This document shows, piece by piece, positions 1 to 8,509 of a DNA stretch of 64,000 bases. Within the stretch, counting starts at the first letter, position 1. Every line of letters starts with the position of its first letter. Under the pieces are notes generated by a model. That model did no database searches and was not told where the DNA came from. It saw only the letters and a program-made list of their open reading frames with translations. The DNA is from G965219965 sp965219965. Its GTDB lineage: Bacteria > Pseudomonadota > Alphaproteobacteria > RS24. The position numbers and the translations under genes are program-made. The stretch covers positions 806,001-870,000 of the forward strand of contig OZ244796.1 of the NCBI GenBank assembly GCA_965219965.1, in the 5' to 3' direction.

Positions 1-834
1 TGGGATAACGCCCGCCACATTCAGTTTCAAAGGCAAATGCGAGCTATCACCGCCGGTCATTTTATGCCCTTGCTGGCGTTTGGGATATTGCACCAAAAGC
101 CGCCTTTGGGCGCGTTCCATAAACACCACAAAAGCAATCACGCCAATAACCATAGCAATCAGCGTTAAAATAATCGGCGTGGAAATCGCGCCTTGGCGGC
201 CCAATTCCAGCGTGCTTACCAACGCGCCCGGCAATTCGGCGACAATGCCCGCGAAAATAATCAGCGAAATGCCATTACCTACGCCGCGGGCAGTGATTTG
301 CTCGCCCAGCCACATTAAAAATATCGTGCCAGCAACCAGCGTTGTCACCGCGCTAAGCTGGAAGAACCAGCCCGGATTAAGCACAATGCCTTCGGCGCGT
401 TCCAGCCCAATGGCCAGCCCATAGCCTTGCACTGTGGCCAGCAAAACCGTGCCATAGCGCGTATATTGGTTGATTTGTTTGCGCCCCTGCTCGCCGCCTT
501 CTTTTTTCAACTGCTCCAAATGCGGCACGGCGGCGGTGAGAAGCTGGATAATAATAGAAGCGGTAATATAAGGCATAATGTTCAGCGCGAAAATCGCCAT
601 ACGGCCAACCGCCCCGCCCGCAAACATATTAAACATACCGACAATGCCCGTTTGTGTTTGGGCAAAAAGTGCGCCCAGCGCGTTCGGATCAATGCCTGGC
701 AGGGGAATAAATGTGCCGAGGCGATAAACCAGCAATGCGCCCAGCGTGAACCAGATGCGTTGCTTTAACTCTGTCGCATTGCGAAATGCCGACAGGCTCA
801 TATTTGCTGCAAGCTGCTCTGCTGCTGATGCCAT
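1..834 (-). CDS. secY: Protein translocase subunit SecY (N-terminal part)
   Basis: Pore-forming subunit of the SecYEG inner-membrane translocon. The visible 278 codons begin MASAAEQLAAN and continue through the plug/TM2 region and several hydrophobic segments. Recognisable SecY motifs are GTFIPLPGIDP, NIMPYITASIIIQLL and GVGNGISLIIFAGI. The C-terminal third lies beyond base 1, so the gene is truncated by the window and not by mutation. It follows rplO by 20 bases, the usual end of the spc operon. An AAGGCGGG-type ribosome site precedes the ATG at 834. Confidence 0.97.
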   Translation of the reverse strand, partial: MASAAEQLAANMSLSAFRNATELKQRIWFTLGALLVYRLGTFIPLPGIDPNALGALFAQTQTGIVGMFNMFAGGAVGRMAIFALNIMPYITASIIIQLLTAAVPHLEQLKKEGGEQGRKQINQYTRYGTVLLATVQGYGLAIGLERAEGIVLNPGWFFQLSAVTTLVAGTIFLMWLGEQITARGVGNGISLIIFAGIVAELPGALVSTLELGRQGAISTPIILTLIAMVIGVIAFVVFMERAQRRLLVQYPKRQQGHKMTGGDSSHLPLKLNVAGVIP

Positions 835-854
835 GTCATCCCGCCTTGTTTCGT

Positions 855-1571
855 TTAATCTGTTTTATCTGCGTCTTTATCCGCATCATCTTCTTTGGCT
901 TCGGCCTTTTCGGCTGGCGTGCCTGCCGCCTCTGCTTTAGTAGCTGGTGCTTCTTGCGCCTCTGTTTTAGCTTTAGCGGGCGCGTCTGCCTTATCATCAG
1001 CCGCCGTGCCACTCGTGGCCTCATCACTGGTCGCTTTCTTTGCCTTTTTAGCTTTAGCCTTTTCAGCCTTTTTCGCCTTTCTGGCCGCTTCTGCCTCTTC
1101 ATCATCTTTTGGTGGGGCGAGAATGGTAATTTTACCGCCGAGCTTTTCCACTGCCGCCGCCGCGCTTTTGCTCATGCCGATGACTTCAAAATCCAGCTTG
1201 GTTTTCAGTTCACCATTGCCCAAAATCCGCACCCCGTCCAATTCGCGGCGAATAATACCCGCTTCGCGCAAAAGCGGTGCGTTAATGGTTGCTTTGCCAT
1301 CTAGCCTGCCTTCATCTAAGGCTTGTTGCAAACGCCCCAAATTCACTGCATTGAGTTTAAGCCGATTGGGTTTGTTAAAGCCGCGCTTGGGCAGGCGCAT
1401 ATGGATAGGCATTTGCCCGCCTTCAAAACCTTTCAAAGCCACGCCAGAACGCGACTTCTGCCCTTTTGAACCACGGCCAGCCGTTTTGCCTTTGCCCGAA
1501 GCCTCACCGCGTCCGATACGGGTGCGGCGGGTGCGGGCGGTGGGATTATCTCTAATTTCATTGAGTTTCAT
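855..1571 (-). CDS. rplO: 50S ribosomal protein L15 with long charged C-terminal tail
   Basis: Large-subunit protein L15. Residues 1 to about 155 match the family (start MKLNEIRDN, RTRIGRG, GKGKTAGRG, KGFEGGQMP, KITILAPPK). I chose the ATG at 1571 because AGGAG lies just upstream and the in-frame codons further upstream fall in rpmD. Odd feature: after about residue 155 comes roughly 84 residues of Lys/Ala/Glu/Asp-rich low-complexity sequence, making 238 residues against about 145-165 for typical L15. A similar tail is on L3 in this same operon. The tail is probably disordered; its role is unknown. Confidence 0.96.
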   Translation of the reverse strand: MKLNEIRDNPTARTRRTRIGRGEASGKGKTAGRGSKGQKSRSGVALKGFEGGQMPIHMRLPKRGFNKPNRLKLNAVNLGRLQQALDEGRLDGKATINAPLLREAGIIRRELDGVRILGNGELKTKLDFEVIGMSKSAAAAVEKLGGKITILAPPKDDEEAEAARKAKKAEKAKAKKAKKATSDEATSGTAADDKADAPAKAKTEAQEAPATKAEAAGTPAEKAEAKEDDADKDADKTD

Positions 1572-1581
1572 CTGCTTGCTC

Positions 1582-1770
1582 CTACTCAACGATACGCACT
1601 AAATGTGCGACTTTCTCAATCATGCCGCGCACGGCAGGTGTGTCTTCCAAAACCCGACGACGGCCATTTTTATTGAGTCCTAAGCCAATTAAAGTGGCGC
1701 GTTGGTCGCGGGGGCGGCCAATCGGGCTACCTGTGCGTTCAACGGTAAGGGTTTTTTTTGCGGCGGCCAT
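1582..1770 (-). CDS. rpmD: 50S ribosomal protein L30
   Basis: Small large-subunit protein of 62 residues, normal length for bacterial L30. Family signatures visible are the N-terminal strand KTLTVERTGSPIG, the RDQRATLIGLGL helix and the C-terminal VAHLVRIVE. It sits between rpsE and rplO in the standard spc order, with short spacers on both sides, and is presumably cotranscribed with them. Confidence 0.96.
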   Translation of the reverse strand: MAAAKKTLTVERTGSPIGRPRDQRATLIGLGLNKNGRRRVLEDTPAVRGMIEKVAHLVRIVE

Positions 1771-1790
1771 AATGTTCTCCTATTTATCCT

Positions 1791-2348
1791 TTAAGCCTCA
1801 GCCGCTTCGCCTGCCGCAATGCGGCGCGAAACCAAATCAGAGGCTTTTTTGCCGCGCCGTGCAGCGACCATGCGAGGGCTGGCCTGTTTTTTCAGCGCGT
1901 CAATCGTAGCGTGAACCATATTATAAGGGTTAGACGAGCCGATAGATTTCGCCACCACATCTTGCATGCCCAAAGCCTCAAACACAGCCCGCATCGGACC
2001 ACCCGCAATAATACCCGTGCCTGCTGGTGCGGCGCGTAGCACAACCTTGCCCGCCCCGTGATGGCCTTTAATATCATGGTGCAAGGTGCGCCCTTCGCGC
2101 AAAGGCACGCGTATCATATTGCGCTTGGCTGCTTCTGTTGCTTTGCGAATAGCTTCTGGCACTTCACGCGCCTTGCCGAGGCCATAGCCAACCCGCCCCT
2201 TTTGGTCGCCAACAACCACCAAAGCGGCAAAGCCAAAACGTCGGCCACCTTTGACAACTTTGGCCACACGGTTAATGTGAACCAGCTTGTCAATAAATTC
2301 GCTGTCGCGTTCTTCACGCTCACGATTGCGATTTTCGTTTCCAGCCAC
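1791..2348 (-). CDS. rpsE: 30S ribosomal protein S5
   Basis: Small-subunit protein S5, 185 residues, involved in decoding accuracy and the mRNA entry channel. The N-terminal dsRBD-like domain (FIDKLVHINRVAKVVKGGRR, GFAALVVVGD, GRVGYGLGKA) and the C-terminal domain (GTGIIAGGPMRAVFE) are both present. The start codon is GTG at 2348, supported by AAGGAG seven bases upstream and by overall family length; no better ATG is near. Confidence 0.96.
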   Translation of the reverse strand: MAGNENRNREREERDSEFIDKLVHINRVAKVVKGGRRFGFAALVVVGDQKGRVGYGLGKAREVPEAIRKATEAAKRNMIRVPLREGRTLHHDIKGHHGAGKVVLRAAPAGTGIIAGGPMRAVFEALGMQDVVAKSIGSSNPYNMVHATIDALKKQASPRMVAARRGKKASDLVSRRIAAGEAAEA

Positions 2349-2358
2349 TTGCTTCTCC

Positions 2359-2715
2359 TTAAAATTTCAAACCAGCTTCACGCGCCGCTTCGGCCAAGGC
2401 TTTCACCCGACCATGATAAAGATAGCCGCCACGGTCAAAAACAACATTCTCAATGCCTGCCTTAACAGCGCGTTGGGCAATTAATTTGCCAACCAAATTC
2501 GCCGCTTCCCGATTGCCGCCCTTTTCGCCCTTAAAATCTTTTTCCATGCTAGAGGCGGCCACCAAAGTTTGCCCCTGTGCGTCGTCAATCACTTGGGCGT
2601 AAATATGTTTGGACGAACGGAAAACAGATAGGCGCGGGCGGCCATTGGCCACTTTAAGCAGATGCGCCCGCACGCGTTGTTTGCGTCTTTCATTTGTAGA
2701 TAATTTCTGCACCAT
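2359..2715 (-). CDS. rplR: 50S ribosomal protein L18
   Basis: 5S rRNA-binding protein L18, 118 residues, standard length. Characteristic sequence: RRKQRVRAHL at the N terminus, RPRLSVFRSSKHIYAQVIDD, and the C-terminal VVFDRGGYLYHGRVKALAEAAREAGL. Located between rplF and rpsE as in other spc operons. Confidence 0.96.
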   Translation of the reverse strand: MVQKLSTNERRKQRVRAHLLKVANGRPRLSVFRSSKHIYAQVIDDAQGQTLVAASSMEKDFKGEKGGNREAANLVGKLIAQRAVKAGIENVVFDRGGYLYHGRVKALAEAAREAGLKF

Positions 2716-2724
2716 GACTTATCC

Positions 2725-3258
2725 TTACTTCTTCTTGCCTTCTTTGCGGAACACATATTCACCGACATAATGCACACCCTTGCCCTTATATGGCTCTGGT
2801 GTGCGATAGGAACGAATTTCTGCCGCAATTTGCCCGACCTTTTGCTTATCAATGCCAGAAATAATAATTTCTGTCGGCGATGGACATTCCACTTTAATAT
2901 CGGCGGGAATAGGATAATCAATATCATGACTGAAACCAAGGCTGAGTCTGAGTTTCTGCCCCTGCAACTGCGCCCGATAGCCAACGCCAGAAAGCTCTAG
3001 CTTTTTCTCAAAACCATTGGTGACGCCAGTGACAAGATTTTCCACCAGCGAACGGCCCAGCCCCCAAAAGCTGCGGGCGGTTTGTGATTTATCCTTTGGC
3101 GCGACCAGCACGCCAGCATCTGATTTTTCAACCGTGACGCGCTCAGGCAGCACCGCGCTTAATTCACCCTTCGGGCCTTTAACCGCAACGGCATTGCCGT
3201 TAAGGGTGACATCAACACCCTCTGGCACAGCAATAGGTTTTTTACCGATACGTGACAT
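2725..3258 (-). CDS. rplF: 50S ribosomal protein L6
   Basis: L6, 177 residues, binds 23S rRNA near the sarcin-ricin loop. Start set at MSRIGKKPI (3258) since this is the conserved N terminus; the in-frame ATG five codons upstream lies in the Shine-Dalgarno region (AGGAAGAGGAT). Two L6 domains are visible, the second ending with the signature PEPYKGKGVHY and a C-terminal KEGKKK. Confidence 0.96.
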   Translation of the reverse strand: MSRIGKKPIAVPEGVDVTLNGNAVAVKGPKGELSAVLPERVTVEKSDAGVLVAPKDKSQTARSFWGLGRSLVENLVTGVTNGFEKKLELSGVGYRAQLQGQKLRLSLGFSHDIDYPIPADIKVECPSPTEIIISGIDKQKVGQIAAEIRSYRTPEPYKGKGVHYVGEYVFRKEGKKK

Positions 3259-3279
3259 ATCCTCTTCCTTCACTCCACC

Positions 3280-3678
3280 TTAGAAAATTCGGCAGAGAAC
3301 TTCTCCGCCCACATTATTTTCACGCGCTGAGGCGTCTGACATCACACCTTTGGGCGTGGACAAAATAGCAATGCCCAAACCATTTTGCACAGTCGGCATG
3401 GTTTTGACCGATGAATAAACCCGTCGGCCCGGTTTGGACACACGTTGAATTTCTTGAATAACTGGACGGCCTTCATGATATTTCAACTCAATGTTAAGCT
3501 CTGCGGCTGTGCCTTTAAGCGCGTTTTCTGTATAGCCGCGAATATAGCCTTCTTCTTTCAGCACATCTAGCACCCAACGGCGCAATTTAGATGAAGGAGA
3601 TATAACAAATGACTTGCCGCGCATTTGGGCATTCCGAATACGGGTCAACATATCGCCAAGAGGATCTGTCACATACAT
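3280..3678 (-). CDS. rpsH: 30S ribosomal protein S8
   Basis: S8, 132 residues, a primary binder of the 16S central domain and, in enteric bacteria, the translational repressor of the spc operon. Seen here: N-terminal DPLGDMLTRIRNAQ, the GRRVY turn, and the conserved C-terminal SDASARENNVGGEVLCRIF. No obvious S8-like operator was identified in this operon by eye. Confidence 0.96.
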   Translation of the reverse strand: MYVTDPLGDMLTRIRNAQMRGKSFVISPSSKLRRWVLDVLKEEGYIRGYTENALKGTAAELNIELKYHEGRPVIQEIQRVSKPGRRVYSSVKTMPTVQNGLGIAILSTPKGVMSDASARENNVGGEVLCRIF

Positions 3679-3688
3679 GTTTGCTCTC

Positions 3689-3994
3689 CTACCAGCTTGA
3701 TTTCACCATGCCCGGGATTTTGCCATGCGACGCTAAATCGCGCAGGGAAATGCGGGACATATTTAATTTACGATAATAGCCGCGTGGACGGCCTGTCACG
3801 CCGCACCGATTGCGAATACGGCTTTTGGCCGAATTGCGCGGTAGCTCAGCCAATTTCAGCCGTGCCTTAAAGCGGTCTTCATTTGACAAAGAGTCATCCT
3901 TGGCGATGGCCAGCAAAGCAACGCGACGGGCGGCATATTTTGCTGCCAGTTTTTTGCGCTTATTATTGCGGGCGACTGCACTTTTCTTAGCCAT
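3689..3994 (-). CDS. rpsN: 30S ribosomal protein S14, zinc-free long form
   Basis: S14, 101 residues, the long class without the CxxC zinc ribbon. Conserved C-terminal motifs NRCGVTGRPRGYYRKL and ISLRDLASHGKIPG are present. It follows rplE and precedes rpsH, as usual for Proteobacteria. Confidence 0.96.
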   Translation of the reverse strand: MAKKSAVARNNKRKKLAAKYAARRVALLAIAKDDSLSNEDRFKARLKLAELPRNSAKSRIRNRCGVTGRPRGYYRKLNMSRISLRDLASHGKIPGMVKSSW

Positions 3995-4014
3995 TTCAAC
4001 CTTCCTCCTTCGTG

Positions 4015-4578
4015 CTACCGATTATCCGTGAACGGAAAATTAAAGCGGCGTAGCAATTCACGCGCTTCATCATCGGTTGATGCGGATGTTGTGATAACAA
4101 TATCCATGCCCCAAACCGTATCAACTTTGTCATAGTCAATTTCGGGGAACACAATATGCTCTTTCAGCCCCATGGCGTAATTGCCATTGCCATCAAAGCT
4201 GTTTGGGTTAAGACCGCGGAAGTCGCGCACACGCGGCAAAGCAATCATCACCAAGCGGTCAATAAATTCATACATATTAGCACGGCGCAATGTCACCTTA
4301 CAGCCAAGCGGCATATTTTCGCGCACCTTAAAACCAGCAATGGAATTGCGCGCACGTGTCACTACGGGGCGTTGGCCAGCGATAAGCTCCATATCGGCCA
4401 AAGCGGCTTTGACCTTTTTCGTATCGGTCGTGGCCGCGCCAATGCCCATATTCAGCACCACTTTTTCCAATTTGGGGACTTGCATACGATTGGCATAGCC
4501 GAATTTCTCAACCAGCTGGTCGCATACGACATCCGTATAATGCGTTTTCAAACGCGGAATATATTGAGAGTCAGCCAT
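4015..4578 (-). CDS. rplE: 50S ribosomal protein L5
   Basis: 5S rRNA-binding protein L5, 187 residues. Diagnostic segments: VPKLEKVVLNMGIG, ITGQ-like LIAGQRPVVTRARNSIAGFKVR, and GLNPNSFDGNGNYAMG followed by the GMDIVITT strand. Its ATG overlaps the end of rplX by eight bases, suggesting translational coupling. Confidence 0.96.
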   Translation of the reverse strand: MADSQYIPRLKTHYTDVVCDQLVEKFGYANRMQVPKLEKVVLNMGIGAATTDTKKVKAALADMELIAGQRPVVTRARNSIAGFKVRENMPLGCKVTLRRANMYEFIDRLVMIALPRVRDFRGLNPNSFDGNGNYAMGLKEHIVFPEIDYDKVDTVWGMDIVITTSASTDDEARELLRRFNFPFTDNR

Positions 4579-4888
4579 CTATAACTTCTCCTGAACGTTT
4601 GGCAAAGCGGGTTTTTGAACCATCTTTGGCCACCTTAAAGCCGACACGGCTCGGCTTTTTATCCTTTGGGTCAAGCAGAGCCAAATTAGACAAATGGATT
4701 TTGGACTCGCGGCTTAAAATGCCGCCCTCTGATTGGGCTGTTTGGCGTTGGTGGCGTTGAACCATATTCACCCCTTGCACCAAAGCGCGTTTTTCTTTGG
4801 GGAACACGCCCAGCACTTCGCCAGTTTTGCCCTTATCGCGACCTGCCAGCACCATTACACTGTCACCTTTTTTAATTTTAGCCGACAT
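4571..4888 (-). CDS. rplX: 50S ribosomal protein L24
   Basis: Assembly-initiating protein L24 with an N-terminal KOW motif (VMVLAGRDKGKTGEV) and the VNMVQRHQR segment; 105 residues. I place the start at the ATG at 4888, which shares one base with the TGA of rplN (TGATG), rather than the adjacent upstream GTG. Confidence 0.95.
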   Translation of the reverse strand: MSAKIKKGDSVMVLAGRDKGKTGEVLGVFPKEKRALVQGVNMVQRHQRQTAQSEGGILSRESKIHLSNLALLDPKDKKPSRVGFKVAKDGSKTRFAKRSGEVIDG

Positions 4889-5256
4889 CACAGCACCTCC
4901 GGCGCGAGAGAAACAATTTTCATATGATTAGACGCACGCAATTCCCGCGTGACGGGGCCGAAAATCCGCGTGCCGATTGGCTCGCCTGAATTATTGACCA
5001 AAACCGCCGCATTTCGGTCAAAGCGGATAATGCTGCCATCGGCGCGGCGAATTTCCTTAGCGGTGCGGACAATCACGGCTTTCATCACATCGCCCTTTTT
5101 CACCCGCCCGCGTGGAATGGCTTCCTTTACGCTCACGACAATCGTATCGCCTACGCCGGCCGATTTTCGTTTAGAGCCGCCCAGCACTTTGATGCACTGC
5201 ACCCGACGTGCGCCCGAATTATCGGCAACGTCTAGATTGGTTTGCATCTGTATCAT
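4888..5256 (-). CDS. rplN: 50S ribosomal protein L14
   Basis: L14, 122 residues, the standard length. It begins MIQMQTNLDVADNSGARR, very close to the family N terminus, and continues with KVLGGSKRKSAGVGD and the C-terminal FGPVTRELR. Stop codon overlaps the rplX start by one base. Confidence 0.97.
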   Translation of the reverse strand: MIQMQTNLDVADNSGARRVQCIKVLGGSKRKSAGVGDTIVVSVKEAIPRGRVKKGDVMKAVIVRTAKEIRRADGSIIRFDRNAAVLVNNSGEPIGTRIFGPVTRELRASNHMKIVSLAPEVL

Positions 5257-5286
5257 TTCTCAATTCCCTATTCACGCATTAACAAT

Positions 5287-5517
5287 TTAATCGGCGATAA
5301 CTTCCCAGCTTTTCAGCTTGGAAATGGGGCGACACTCACGAATACGCACCGCATCGCCATTTTTGAATTGGTTGGCTTCATCATGGGCGTGATAACGCTT
5401 AGATTTACGAACCGTTTTTTTCATCACAGGATCGATCAAGCGGCGTTCAACCTTAACCACTACGGTTTTGTCGGTTTTATCACTGACCACAGTTCCCTGA
5501 AGAATACGTTTTGGCAT
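5287..5517 (-). CDS. rpsQ: 30S ribosomal protein S17
   Basis: S17, 76 residues, an OB-fold protein that binds 16S rRNA early in assembly. Seen: LQGTVVSDKTDKTVVVKVER, KRYHAHDE and GDAVRIRECRPISKLK. The 30-base gap to rplN is the longest in this stretch of the operon. Confidence 0.96.
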   Translation of the reverse strand: MPKRILQGTVVSDKTDKTVVVKVERRLIDPVMKKTVRKSKRYHAHDEANQFKNGDAVRIRECRPISKLKSWEVIAD

Positions 5518-5531
5518 AATCTGTCCTCGCC

Positions 5532-5741
5532 CTAGCTGGCTTTCTCTGTTTCTTTTGACGCACGCTCATATTGCACTGTTTTGAGCCGTGCAATGGTTTT
5601 ACGTAAAATATTTATCTGCGCGGGATTTTCAAGCTGGCCAGAAGCCTGCTGAAAGCGCAAATTAAATTGCTCTTTTTTTAGTTTTTCCAGCTCATCGCTA
5701 AGCTGGTCGGGAGTCAAATCACGAATTTCACTTATCTTCAT
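5532..5741 (-). CDS. rpmC: 50S ribosomal protein L29
   Basis: L29, 69 residues, a small helical protein at the peptide exit. Typical sequence: MKISEIRDLTPDQL, LKKEQFNLRFQQASGQLENP and ILRKTIARLKTV. Lies between rplP and rpsQ. Confidence 0.96.
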   Translation of the reverse strand: MKISEIRDLTPDQLSDELEKLKKEQFNLRFQQASGQLENPAQINILRKTIARLKTVQYERASKETEKAS

Positions 5742-5752
5742 CGCTCATGCTC

Positions 5753-6178
5753 CTATTTATTCTGCTCTTCGCCCGGACGTGACACCACCCGTGCTTGCAA
5801 TGGCAATTTCGCTGCGGCCAATTTCAATGCCGTATGGGCGACATCGGCTGGCACGCCGTCCACTTCAAACATAATGCGCCCGGGCTTAACCCGACAGGCC
5901 CAGTATTCGGGCGAGCCTTTACCCTTACCCATACGCACTTCGGTTGGTTTTTTGGATACGGGTATATCGGGGAAAATCCGTATCCACACCCGTCCGGCGC
6001 GTTTCATATGGCGCGTAATCACCCGCCGCGCCGCTTCAATTTGGCGGGCGGTGACGCGCTCTGGCGTGGTTGCTTTCAGCCCATAGGCACCGAAATTCAG
6101 GTTTGTGCCGCCTTTGGCCGCGCCCTTAATCCGTCCCTTATGCGCTTTGCGGAATTTTGTCCGTTTGGGTTGCAACAT
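5753..6178 (-). CDS. rplP: 50S ribosomal protein L16
   Basis: L16, 141 residues, near the peptidyl-transferase centre and A-site tRNA. The start MLQPKRTKFRKAHKGR at 6178 is the conserved N terminus. The open frame continues upstream into rpsC but that part is an out-of-frame shadow. Other signatures: RAGRVWIRIFPD, KPTEVRMGKGKGSPEYW and GRIMFEVDGV. Four bases separate it from the rpsC stop. Confidence 0.97.
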   Translation of the reverse strand: MLQPKRTKFRKAHKGRIKGAAKGGTNLNFGAYGLKATTPERVTARQIEAARRVITRHMKRAGRVWIRIFPDIPVSKKPTEVRMGKGKGSPEYWACRVKPGRIMFEVDGVPADVAHTALKLAAAKLPLQARVVSRPGEEQNK

Positions 6179-6182
6179 TGAC

Positions 6183-6965
6183 TTATCCTCTCCCTGCTGG
6201 AGTCGTTGGTGTCGCTGGTGCCGTCTCAGGCGCACCCGCAGGCGCGGCAGGAGACGTCGCAGGGGCAACAGGCACTTGTGTTTTGCCTGCCTCATTGGGC
6301 TGGTCGCCGCGCTTATCCCGTGCCATTGGGTCATGCTCCATAATTTCGCCTTTGAAAATCCACACCTTAATGCCGCACACGCCATAAGCCGTATGGGCTG
6401 AGCCGACACCATAATCAATATCAGCACGCAAAGTATGAAGTGGCACGCGCCCTTCACGATACCATTCGGTGCGGGCAATTTCCGCCCCGCCCAAACGACC
6501 CGCACAGTTAATACGAATACCTTCCGCGCCCAGCCTTATAGCCGATTGCACCGACCGCTTCATCGCACGGCGGAAACCAACACGGCGTTCAAGCTGTTGG
6601 GCAATGCCATCAGCGACAAGCTGTGCATCAATTTCGGGCTTACGCACTTCAACAATATTCAACAGCACTTCATCGCTTTGGGTGCGCTTGGCAATTTCAC
6701 GGCGCAGTTTTTCAATATCCGCGCCCTTTTTGCCGATAATCACGCCCGGACGGGCAGAATGAATTGTCACGCGGCATTTCTTATGCGGGCGTTCAATAAT
6801 AATTTTGGACACGCCCGCTTGGCGCAAACGCTCTGTCAGCATTTCGCGGATTTTCAAATCCTCATGCAGAAGCGTGGCATATTCACCCTTTTTGGCATAC
6901 CAGCGCGAGTCAGAAGTGCGGTTAATGCCCAAGCGTAGCCCGATTGGATTGACCTTATGTCCCAT
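6183..6965 (-). CDS. rpsC: 30S ribosomal protein S3 with Pro/Ala-rich tail
   Basis: S3, 260 residues, with an N-terminal KH domain (SKIIIERPHKKCRVTIHSARPGVIIGKKG) and a C-terminal domain (GRLGGAEIARTEWYREGRVPLHTLRAD). After the core it carries about 45 residues rich in Pro, Ala and Thr, a moderate version of tails seen in many alphaproteobacteria. Starts at 6965, sharing one base with the rplV stop (TAATG). Confidence 0.96.
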   Translation of the reverse strand: MGHKVNPIGLRLGINRTSDSRWYAKKGEYATLLHEDLKIREMLTERLRQAGVSKIIIERPHKKCRVTIHSARPGVIIGKKGADIEKLRREIAKRTQSDEVLLNIVEVRKPEIDAQLVADGIAQQLERRVGFRRAMKRSVQSAIRLGAEGIRINCAGRLGGAEIARTEWYREGRVPLHTLRADIDYGVGSAHTAYGVCGIKVWIFKGEIMEHDPMARDKRGDQPNEAGKTQVPVAPATSPAAPAGAPETAPATPTTPAGRG

Positions 6966-7354
6966 TATGCCCTCTCCTCATCTTCTTCTACTTCGCGCAC
7001 GACAATGGTAATTTGGCTAAACGGTTTTAGGATTTTTGCCGCCCGCCCTTTGGCGCGTGGCCGAAAGCGTTTCATCACCAGATTTTTGCCGACATAAGCC
7101 TCTGCCACGACCAGATTATCAACATCTAAATCATGGTTGTTTTCGGCATTGGCAATCGCGCTCTCCAGCACTTTTTTAACTTCGCCCGCCACGCGACGCC
7201 GAGAAAAAGCCAAATCGGAAATGGCCATATCCGCTTTTTTGCCACGGATAAGCTGTGCCAGCAAATTCAGTTTTTGCGGGCTGGTGCGTATCATACGGCC
7301 AACGGCTTTGGCTTCTAATTCATCTAGCTTGCGCGGTGTAGATGCTTTACCCAT
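6965..7354 (-). CDS. rplV: 50S ribosomal protein L22
   Basis: L22, 129 residues, whose beta-hairpin lines the exit tunnel. Recognised by RTSPQKLNLLAQLIRGK, LESAIANAENNHDLD and the hairpin region KRFRPRAKGRA, with no visible deletion of the kind that gives macrolide resistance. Ends in an acidic EVEEDEERA. Confidence 0.96.
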   Translation of the reverse strand: MGKASTPRKLDELEAKAVGRMIRTSPQKLNLLAQLIRGKKADMAISDLAFSRRRVAGEVKKVLESAIANAENNHDLDVDNLVVAEAYVGKNLVMKRFRPRAKGRAAKILKPFSQITIVVREVEEDEERA

Positions 7355-7356
7355 GA

Positions 7357-7635
7357 CTAATTCCTCTTTGCCTTTTTATCGGCGGCATGACCATAATAAG
7401 TCCGTGTCGGCGCAAATTCGCCGAATTTATGCCCGACCATTTCTTCCGTTACCAAAACGGGAATATGCTTCTGCCCATTATGCACGCCGAAAGTCAGGCC
7501 AACAAAATTCGGCAAAATCGTTGAACGGCGGCTCCATGTTTTAATCACCTCATTGCGGCCAGATTCACGCACCACATCGGCTTTTTTAAGCAGATAGCCA
7601 TCAACAAATGGGCCTTTCCAAACTGAACGTGACAT
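7357..7635 (-). CDS. rpsS: 30S ribosomal protein S19
   Basis: S19, 92 residues, located in the 30S head. Signature N terminus MSRSVWKGPFVDGYLLKK, WSRRSTILPNFVG and HVGHKFGEFAPTRTY-like C-terminal motif (MVGHKFGEFAPTRTY). Two bases from rplV. Confidence 0.97.
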   Translation of the reverse strand: MSRSVWKGPFVDGYLLKKADVVRESGRNEVIKTWSRRSTILPNFVGLTFGVHNGQKHIPVLVTEEMVGHKFGEFAPTRTYYGHAADKKAKRN

Positions 7636-7644
7636 ATCCGACTC

Positions 7645-8481
7645 CTAACGTTTCTTCTTCATGTGACGGCTGCGGATAATATACTTATCCGTCACCTTAT
7701 TAGAGCGCGTACGCTTGCCTTTGGTTGACTTGCCCCATGGTGTAACCGGATGACGGCCACCAGAGGTTTTGCCTTCACCCCCACCATGCGGGTGGTCAAC
7801 GGGGTTCATTGCGACGCCGCGCACAGATGGGCGTTTGCCCAGCCAGCGATTACGGCCCGCTTTGGCCAGCTTAATATTGGCTTGGTCAGGGTTAGACACC
7901 GCGCCCACTGTCGCCATGCAATCGCCATGGATAAGCCTTTGCTCGCCAGAGCCGAGCCGAATAATGGCATAAGCTCCATCACGCCCGACAAGCTGAGCAA
8001 AAGAACCCGCAGAGCGTGCAATTTGCCCACCCTTGCCCGGCTTCATTTCCAAATTATGAATAATTGTGCCAATCGGAATGGAGCGCAAAGGCATGGCATT
8101 GCCCGGCTTAACGTCCACTTTTTCACCCGCAATCACCTTATCGCCTGCCGCCAGTCTTTGCGGGGCGATAATATAAGCCAGCGTGCCATCATCATATTTA
8201 ATCAGGGCAATAAAAGCCGTGCGATTAGGGTCATATTCCAATCGCTCAACTGTGGCGGCCATATCCCATTTATTGCGCTTGAAATCCACAATGCGATAGG
8301 TGCGTTTATGCCCGCCGCCGCGCCGTCTTGCGGTCATACGGCCAACATTATTGCGCCCGCCAGATTTATTTAGCCCTTGCGTTAAAGGCTTATGCGGCTT
8401 GCCGCGATGCAGGCCGGTGCGATCCACTTGCACCAATCCGCGCTGGGCGGGAGTTATCGGTTTATATGTCTTTAATGCCAT
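7645..8481 (-). CDS. rplB: 50S ribosomal protein L2
   Basis: L2, 278 residues, one of the most conserved 23S-binding proteins, needed for subunit association and peptidyl-transferase assembly. Seen: GGRNNVGRMTARRRGGGHKR, the HPHGGGEG motif near the C terminus (key His in VDHPHGGG), and PWGKSTKGKRTRSNKVTDK. Confidence 0.97.
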   Translation of the reverse strand: MALKTYKPITPAQRGLVQVDRTGLHRGKPHKPLTQGLNKSGGRNNVGRMTARRRGGGHKRTYRIVDFKRNKWDMAATVERLEYDPNRTAFIALIKYDDGTLAYIIAPQRLAAGDKVIAGEKVDVKPGNAMPLRSIPIGTIIHNLEMKPGKGGQIARSAGSFAQLVGRDGAYAIIRLGSGEQRLIHGDCMATVGAVSNPDQANIKLAKAGRNRWLGKRPSVRGVAMNPVDHPHGGGEGKTSGGRHPVTPWGKSTKGKRTRSNKVTDKYIIRSRHMKKKR

Positions 8482-8509
8482 ATCTTATACCTTCGCCATC
8501 TCACAAATC

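Noticed and set aside
786..1602. Plus-strand open frames opposite rplO (and many similar ones opposite rpl/rps, tuf and rpoBC genes)
   Set aside because: They are antisense shadows with Ser/Leu/Phe-rich composition created by Ala/Lys-rich coding on the other strand; no family resemblance or ribosome sites.
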